Shown piece after piece: positions 59,195 to 64,000 of a stretch of DNA of 64,000 bases. Within the stretch, counting starts at the first letter, position 1. Every line of letters begins with the position of its first letter. The stretch is taken from the NCBI GenBank assembly GCA_958295825.1, contig OY282375.1, positions 310,001-374,000 on the forward strand, given 5' to 3'. The notes under the pieces are model-generated. The model did not search any database and had not been told where the DNA came from. It saw nothing but the letters and a program-made list of their open reading frames with translations. The translations under genes and the position numbers were made by a program. Source of the DNA: an uncultured Candidatus Entotheonella sp. Lineage in GTDB: Bacteria; Tectomicrobia; Entotheonellia; Entotheonellales; Entotheonellaceae.

Positions 59195-59551
59195 ATGCCG
59201 CGAGCAACGAGTGGTTCAGTCACGCGTCGGCGCCATAAGCGTTTGTTGCAACACGCAAAGGGCAACCGGGGCGGTCGTGGTAATTTGTACCGGCGAGCTC
59301 GCGAGACAGTCGAGCGCGGTTGGAAGTTTGCCTATCGTGACCGAAAGGCTCGCAAGAGAGATTTTCGCCGATTGTGGATTATCCGTATCAATGCTGCAGC
59401 ACGCATACATGGGTTGACCTACAGCAAGTTCATGTCAGGTCTCAAACTGGCTAATGTCGGTCTCGACCGCCGAGTATTGGCATCAGTGGCCATGCACGAG
59501 CCCGAAGCGTTTGCCGAGGTGGCGGCGCTTGCCAAAAAACACCTGTCCTGA
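59195..59551 (+). CDS. rplT: 50S ribosomal protein L20
   Basis: 118 residues starting MPRATSGSVTRRRHKRLLQH, with the bL20 pattern and the C-terminal domain LANVGLDRRVLASVAMHEPE. It is needed for early 50S assembly and usually represses its own operon. Here the next genes are a coiled-coil gene and zapA, not pheST. Confidence 0.97.
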   Translation: MPRATSGSVTRRRHKRLLQHAKGNRGGRGNLYRRARETVERGWKFAYRDRKARKRDFRRLWIIRINAAARIHGLTYSKFMSGLKLANVGLDRRVLASVAMHEPEAFAEVAALAKKHLS

Positions 59552-59609
59552 GGGACAAAGGCTTGCCGAATCACAAGGCGCCGGCTTTGTGGCGGCTTGA
59601 GGCTCCCAG

Positions 59610-59930
59610 ATGGATGTGGACCAATTCATCATACTTGAAGCTCAGGTTGAGCGATTGCTTTTGTCTCATGACCGTTTGAAGCGGGATAACAGGCAGTTGC
59701 AGACCGAGATCAAGCAGTTGCAGACCGAGATTGGGCAATTGCAGAGCGATGTGTCAGTTCGGGAAAAGCGGATTACCGGCCTGCAAAACGCGCGGGAAAG
59801 GCTCACGCAATTGCGTGCGATTGTGCAGGATTTGCAACAGGAGCGGTTTGTCGTGCACAAGAAGCTCCAGGAGTTGCTGCAGATTGTTGAGCAGCTTGAA
59901 AATTCCCCTCAGAGGCGCGAGACAGGCTAA
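59610..59930 (+). CDS. Coiled-coil protein, ZapB/TIGR02449-like
   Basis: 106 residues, almost wholly a heptad coiled coil (VERLLLSHDRLKRDNRQLQ, repeats of QLQTEI). Short coiled-coil proteins of this kind commonly precede zapA and are thought to take part in cell-division ring assembly. The QLQTEI repeats are a DNA-level tandem duplication near 59695-59740. It ends 26 bases before zapA. Function inferred from form and place. Confidence 0.7.
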   Translation: MDVDQFIILEAQVERLLLSHDRLKRDNRQLQTEIKQLQTEIGQLQSDVSVREKRITGLQNARERLTQLRAIVQDLQQERFVVHKKLQELLQIVEQLENSPQRRETG

Positions 59931-59956
59931 GATTCAGGCAAACGAAGGGGCTCAAT

Positions 59957-60247
59957 ATGGCAGAGGACATTGAGGTCGAGATATTCGGACAGACGTTCCG
60001 GCTTTCTGCCGGGGCAGCGGAATCCGACTACATGCAACGGTTGGCGGCGCATGTCGATGAGAGAATCCGCGCTATCGCTGACGTAAGTCCGTCCGTATCT
60101 TTCAATCGTTTGGCCATCTTGGCTGCCCTCAACATTGCCGATGATCTCTTCAAACTCCAGGATGACTTAGATCATGCTTCGCAACTCATGGACGCGAAGA
60201 CCGACAGGCTCATCACAGCGATCAAACAACAACTGACAACGAACTAA
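59957..60247 (+). CDS. zapA: Cell division protein ZapA
   Basis: 96 residues with the ZapA fold: VEIFGQTFRLSAGAAESDYM and LAAHVDERIRAIADV, then NRLAILAALNIADDLFKLQD and a C-terminal coiled coil. ZapA bundles FtsZ filaments at midcell. The gap to the next gene (60248-60375) holds no coding frame; in gammaproteobacteria this place has 6S RNA, but I cannot fold one here. Confidence 0.9.
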   Translation: MAEDIEVEIFGQTFRLSAGAAESDYMQRLAAHVDERIRAIADVSPSVSFNRLAILAALNIADDLFKLQDDLDHASQLMDAKTDRLITAIKQQLTTN

Positions 60248-60375
60248 ATCTTGGTCGCCCCTCCAGCCGCTGACCGCCCTTGATCCGTTGAGAATGTCCT
60301 CGTTCCCCGTTTGAAACCATATCTACCTCCACCCGCATAACGATTTTGTAATCAGCCAAGACATCAACAACAACC

Positions 60376-60951
60376 ATGCTCACCAAAGCGCAGTTGCGTG
60401 AATCGTGCCTAGCTCGCCGAGCAGCCCTGACGATGGCAGAACGCCGCCAAATGAGCGCCGCAATCGCCAAGCATATTTGCGACATGCCGGCTTTTCGGGA
60501 TAGCCAGACAGTCATGCTTTACATGGCGTTGCCGCAGGAAGTGCATACCGCGGCAATCCTCGCGGAAAGCCGCCATCAAGGAAAACGGGTAACGGTTCCC
60601 GTCGTAAAGCCGTGCGGGCTCGTTACCGCGGCACTGCCGACGGGCCAACTCCAATTTCAGACGGGCCCCTTTGGCATTCCTGAACCTGCCGTCAGCACAG
60701 GGATTATATCCCCTGAAGACATCCACTGCGTGATGGTCCCTGGCATCGCTTTCGACCGCCGCGGCACGCGATTGGGCTTCGGGAAAGGCTATTACGACCG
60801 CTTCCTGTGTCGGCTCCCTGTCACAACGCACGTGTGTGGCTTGGCCTTTTCATTGCAGATCGTCCAACATGTGCCCGACTTGCCGCACGACGTCCGCATG
60901 CAGTCGCTGGTGACCGAACAAGGCGTGCTGCTTTGCGAGGGTACCTGCTAA
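60376..60951 (+). CDS. 5-formyltetrahydrofolate cyclo-ligase
   Basis: 191 residues. ATP-dependent enzyme that returns 5-formyl-THF to 5,10-methenyl-THF. It starts MLTKAQLRESCLARRAAL, and the C-terminal nucleotide/folate motif VPGIAFDRRGTRLGFGKGYY is complete. It follows zapA, the common order. It converges with holB, the two ends overlapping by 4 bases. Confidence 0.94.
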   Translation: MLTKAQLRESCLARRAALTMAERRQMSAAIAKHICDMPAFRDSQTVMLYMALPQEVHTAAILAESRHQGKRVTVPVVKPCGLVTAALPTGQLQFQTGPFGIPEPAVSTGIISPEDIHCVMVPGIAFDRRGTRLGFGKGYYDRFLCRLPVTTHVCGLAFSLQIVQHVPDLPHDVRMQSLVTEQGVLLCEGTC

Positions 60952-61952
60952 GCCGGACGCGCCGCCACCGCTTCGCTCAAGGTTTGCTGCAGGTGGACCA
61001 ACAGGCGTTCGAAGATAAGCTGAGGATTGACGTTCATGGCGAGGTAGTGGCGGAGCTGCTCAATGAGGTCACACGTGTCGAGCAGCCGTTCATGCGCCAA
61101 CGGGCGCGCCAACTCACTCAGTTCCGCCCGCACGTCCTGATTATAGAGCGGTGCCACCGGAGCGACTTTAAGCACCACTAGGTCCCGGCACAGAAGCTCA
61201 AGCCATCGCAACAACTCTTCGCACTGTTCCCGCCTGCCGGCAAATTGTCTCGCCTTGCTGAAAAGACCGGGATCCCTCACGCCCAGCGCATCGGACAGCA
61301 AAGTATACGCCGCCTGTCGTTTGGCGAGGATCTGCACGGGCTCCGTTTCCGCAAACGCGTCCAGGCTGCCTTCCACCAGTGAAGCAGCGGCCCTCGCCGT
61401 TTCGGCATCCACCCCTCGTTGCGAAAGAATACTCGCGATATGTTGTGGGGCAAGGGGCTGAAAAGGCAAAAGTTGGCAACGCGAAACGATAGTCAGCGGC
61501 AGCGCCTCCTTCCTGCCGGCCAATAACAGCAGCAGCGCATTGCCGGGCGGCTCCTCCAGCGTCTTCAATAGGGCGTGCGACGCCGGGAGTGTCAGCAACT
61601 CGCACCCGTCGATGATAATCGTGGTGCGCTGGCTTTCGTACGGCTTATAGCTGAGGCGATTCTGGATCATGCGAATGGCTTCGATCCTGATCGAAGCGCC
61701 CTCCGGCTCGATCAGCAGCACATCGGGATGGTTCCGGCTGGCGATCTTGTGGCACGTTGTGCAGGCGTCGCAGGCATCGGCGGTGGCAGCGGTGCAATAC
61801 AACGCCTTGGTGAATTGCAAGGCCGCGAGTTTCTTGCCCGTGCCGTTGGGTCCATAGAACAGATAGGCATGCGATAAACGGTCACTTTGCAGCGCTTTTC
61901 GCAATCGCGCGACGGCCCGCTCCTGTCCCAAAATACCCTCAAAACTCACCAC
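60948..61952 (-). CDS. holB: DNA polymerase III delta' subunit
   Basis: 334 residues of the clamp-loader AAA+ family. GQERAVARLRKALQ and the Walker-A-like GPNGTGKK are followed by zinc-ribbon Cys residues in CDACTTCHK, the pseudo-Walker B IIIDGCELL and the sensor SRC in TIVSRCQLLPF. It helps load the beta clamp onto primed DNA. Convergent with the cyclo-ligase gene. The frame is complete. Confidence 0.92.
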   Translation of the reverse strand: MVSFEGILGQERAVARLRKALQSDRLSHAYLFYGPNGTGKKLAALQFTKALYCTAATADACDACTTCHKIASRNHPDVLLIEPEGASIRIEAIRMIQNRLSYKPYESQRTTIIIDGCELLTLPASHALLKTLEEPPGNALLLLLAGRKEALPLTIVSRCQLLPFQPLAPQHIASILSQRGVDAETARAAASLVEGSLDAFAETEPVQILAKRQAAYTLLSDALGVRDPGLFSKARQFAGRREQCEELLRWLELLCRDLVVLKVAPVAPLYNQDVRAELSELARPLAHERLLDTCDLIEQLRHYLAMNVNPQLIFERLLVHLQQTLSEAVAARPA

Positions 61953-62099
61953 CGCTCCTTGTGCTCGATAGGCGGAAATATCGCTAAGGTATCACGGCGA
62001 ACCGACTTCTGCCATCCCGACGCGCGGTGCTCCGCGGGTAAGGATTGCGCCACCCAAACCGCCCCAAGATGACCGTTAGGAAATGGTTCATCACCGTCC

Positions 62100-62127
62100 T
62101 TGCGGTTGAAACATTGACGGGTATAAT
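62100..62127 (+). promoter_or_regulatory. Sigma70-type promoter for hrcA
   Basis: TTGCGG at 62100-62105 and TATAAT at 62122-62127 with 16 bases between, 46 bases before the hrcA ATG. I do not see a CIRCE operator (TTAGCACTC and its inverted copy) nearby, so autoregulation by HrcA is not supported here. Confidence 0.65.
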
Positions 62128-62173
62128 AGCTTGTTTTTCGCCCTTGAATTCGTCGTGGCAGGAAGGTGCACGT

Positions 62174-63229
62174 ATGCCTCAGATGCCAGAACCCGAAGGC
62201 TTGGATGGGCGCACGCAAAGCATTTTGACGGCCATCGTGCATTGTTTCATTCAGAACGCCGAGCCCATCGGTTCTCGGACGATATCGAAACGCTTCGATT
62301 TCGGCCTGAGCCCGGCAACCATCCGCAACGTGATGTCCGACCTTGAGGACCTCGGATTCCTGGAGCAACCGCACACCTCCGCAGGACGCGTCCCCACCGA
62401 CAAAGGCTATCGATTCTACGTCAATCACCTAAGCGATCTTGATGTTCTCAGCAGCGAGGATTCCGCTCGTATCTCGCAGCGCTACACGCTTTATCGCGGC
62501 GAAGTCAACGAGGTGATGGTGGAAACCTCCCGCCTGCTCTCGGAGGTCACGCAGTACGCCGGGGTGGTTCTTCGCACCTTCACGACCACGATTTTCAAAC
62601 GCATCGAGTTTGTCAAAGTACGCGACCAGCAGGTCATGGCGATTTTCGTCATGGAATCCGGGATGATCCAGAACAAGCTGATTATGCTCGACGACGAGTT
62701 GAGTCAAGACGACCTGCATCGCATCTCCAATTATCTCAATTATGAATTTGCCAATCAGCCGCTGCGTGAGATTCGCCGCCAAGTGCTCGAACGCATGCAG
62801 GAGGACAAGGCGCAATACGACAGCCTCGTCCAGCAGGCGATGCACGTGGGCGAAAAGACGTTTGCCGACACCGTGGAAAGCGAGAGCGACATTTATCTGG
62901 GCGGCACAGTCAACATTCTGGATCAGCCCGAGTTCGCCTCGAATGTCGATCAGATGAAGGACCTCTTCGCGGCGTTTGAAGAAAAGAATCGGTTGATCAG
63001 CGTGCTCGACAAGTGTCTTGAGGAAACCGGCGTGAATGTCGTTATCGGCTCGGAAACCCCCTTCAAGGATATTCACAAGTGCAGCTTCGTAACCCATACC
63101 TACACCTATGCCGACCGCACGATCGGCGTCCTCGGCGTCCTCGGTCCAAAACGCATGGCCTACCCACGCGTCATGGCCGTCGTTGATTACACTGCACAAC
63201 TCGTCAGCAAAATCCTCACTCAGGGTTAG
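62174..63229 (+). CDS. hrcA: Heat-inducible transcription repressor HrcA
   Basis: 351 residues. An N-terminal winged helix (PIGSRTISKRFDFGLSPATI, then NVMSDLEDLGFLEQPHTSAG) binds CIRCE operators; the central GAF-like and dimerisation regions (YAGVVLRTFTTTIFKRIEFV) follow. The ATG at 62174, after AGGAAGGTGCACGT, begins MPQMPEPEGLDGRTQSIL; upstream codons show no homology. It normally represses groESL and dnaK genes; neither is within the window. Confidence 0.95.
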   Translation: MPQMPEPEGLDGRTQSILTAIVHCFIQNAEPIGSRTISKRFDFGLSPATIRNVMSDLEDLGFLEQPHTSAGRVPTDKGYRFYVNHLSDLDVLSSEDSARISQRYTLYRGEVNEVMVETSRLLSEVTQYAGVVLRTFTTTIFKRIEFVKVRDQQVMAIFVMESGMIQNKLIMLDDELSQDDLHRISNYLNYEFANQPLREIRRQVLERMQEDKAQYDSLVQQAMHVGEKTFADTVESESDIYLGGTVNILDQPEFASNVDQMKDLFAAFEEKNRLISVLDKCLEETGVNVVIGSETPFKDIHKCSFVTHTYTYADRTIGVLGVLGPKRMAYPRVMAVVDYTAQLVSKILTQG

Positions 63230-63308
63230 CGGTCCTGACCTCTGATGGCCCCACCTTAAGCTGCGGCGTCTCCCTGAAATCCTCCAACTATTCAAACCGG
63301 TGGCCTGA

Positions 63309-64000
63309 ATGCAATGGTGGAACGTTTACGTGCAAACGCCGGCGCATACAAGAGATGCGGTCAGCGCTCACCTCGACCGCCTGGGTTCGACAGCGGTAAT
63401 CATCCATGAGCACGCCAGACTATCGGCCTGCCGGGAACCCTGCGTGGACAACGCGCTTTACACTCGGGGCTCGACAGTCCTACAAGCGGCGTTGGCGGGG
63501 CATGAAGAACTCTTGCCACGGCTTGCCGCCTTGCAACGATTCATGGCCACCGGCGCCGGGTTCGAAGCGACCCTGTCTTGGGCCTTATACTGCTGCAAAC
63601 TGAGTGACCAACGATACCTAACCCAATGGCAGGACTTCTTTCATCCTTTCTGGGTGGGTGGCCGCTTGCTCATTCGTCCTTCCTGGGATACCTCATCCAT
63701 GCCGCGCGACAAGGCATGGGTGACCATTGATCCGGGCTTGGCCTTCGGAACCGGCACGCACCCAACCACCCGTATGTGCCTGGACATGCTGGCCGACTAC
63801 GCCCCGCAATGCCAAGGCGGTGATCTTCTTGACGCGGGCTGTGGCTCGGGTATTCTGTCGCTGGCCGCGCTGAGGCTCGGCTTGCGCACCGCAGTCGGCG
63901 TGGACGTGGACCCCCAAGCGGTTGTCGTAGCGATCGACAATGCCGCGACGAATGACCTGCAGAAACAGGTGCAATTCATTTCCGGCTGGTGCGACGCTGC
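63309..64000 (+). CDS. prmA: Ribosomal protein L11 methyltransferase, partial at right edge
   Basis: 230 codons from the ATG at 63309 (MQWWNVYVQTPAHTRDAVSA), still open at the window end. The SAM-binding part is present: DPGLAFGTGTHPTTRMCLDM followed by DLLDAGCGSGILSLAALRLG and VGVDVDPQAVVVA, the PrmA signature. It trimethylates ribosomal protein L11. The C-terminal 60-70 residues lie outside the window. It reads in the same direction as hrcA, 79 bases downstream. Confidence 0.93.
   Translation, partial: MQWWNVYVQTPAHTRDAVSAHLDRLGSTAVIIHEHARLSACREPCVDNALYTRGSTVLQAALAGHEELLPRLAALQRFMATGAGFEATLSWALYCCKLSDQRYLTQWQDFFHPFWVGGRLLIRPSWDTSSMPRDKAWVTIDPGLAFGTGTHPTTRMCLDMLADYAPQCQGGDLLDAGCGSGILSLAALRLGLRTAVGVDVDPQAVVVAIDNAATNDLQKQVQFISGWCDA

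Noticed and set aside
60248-60375. 6S RNA, expected between zapA and the cyclo-ligase gene in gammaproteobacteria
   Set aside because: The gap is only 128 bases and I could not see the long hairpin with central bubble; position alone is not enough.
62000-62173. CIRCE operator upstream of hrcA
   Set aside because: No TTAGCACTC/GAGTGCTAA pair is present.

Overview
The window is GC-rich bacterial DNA. Its housekeeping genes (infC-rpmI-rplT, a ZapB-like coiled coil, zapA, 5-formyl-THF cyclo-ligase, holB, hrcA, prmA) point to Pseudomonadota or a close relative, with a cell envelope that has an outer membrane (two beta-barrel proteins) and a periplasm (MsrP, a TlpA-like protein, a c-type cytochrome). 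I cannot assign a genus. The left third is a dense accessory zone, the centre is a complete type I-E CRISPR-Cas locus, and the right half is metabolic and then conserved core.

1-4.4 kb: a broken type II restriction-modification pair (PD-(D/E)XK nuclease running off the left edge, frameshifted SPPY methyltransferase) is cut by an IS21-family element (istB intact, istA frameshifted). A remnant of a membrane flippase-like gene lies beyond it. 4.4-20.9 kb: a nest of five IS1595-family transposons or fragments (called A-E here). Each carries a DNA methyltransferase directly downstream of, and overlapping, the transposase stop codon. Element B (7207-9707) has perfect 24-bp inverted repeats, an intact transposase, an intact methyltransferase and a frameshifted MvaI/BcnI-type restriction enzyme. 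In C, D and E the methyltransferase carries a C-terminal PD-(D/E)XK-like domain. Two IS5-family elements are inserted in A and C. Between the transposons lie tlpA-like/msrP/SDR genes, a cytochrome c fusion gene, a truncated cas6 of another CRISPR subtype, and one orphan type I-E CRISPR repeat.

20.9-36.0 kb: a type I-E system, all on the minus strand: cas3, cas8e, cas11, cas7, cas5, cas6e, an AlbA_2/ATPase-type gene, cas1, cas2, a leader and an array of 73 repeats and 72 spacers. The array is transcribed right to left, and its degenerate last repeat is at 20965. A HicB-like gene on the opposite strand lies between cas3 and cas8e.

36-50 kb: a catabolic region with a D-2-hydroxyacid dehydrogenase, a VOC protein, a D-aminoacylase-type amidohydrolase, an outer-membrane protein, a carboxyltransferase pseudogene, an isocitrate-lyase-superfamily lyase, an M20 amidohydrolase, a sodium/solute symporter with small membrane partners, a CitE-like lyase and a thiolase-like/DUF35 pair. 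Together they suggest uptake and breakdown of acylated amino acids and organic acids. 50-57 kb: a cNMP/CBS/nucleotidyltransferase signalling protein coupled to a DnaQ-like exonuclease, a beta-barrel protein, an M1 aminopeptidase and a nuclease gene split by a 100-bp insertion. 57.4-64 kb: an IS5 remnant, tRNA-Val, then the translation, division and replication core genes up to a partial prmA at the right edge.
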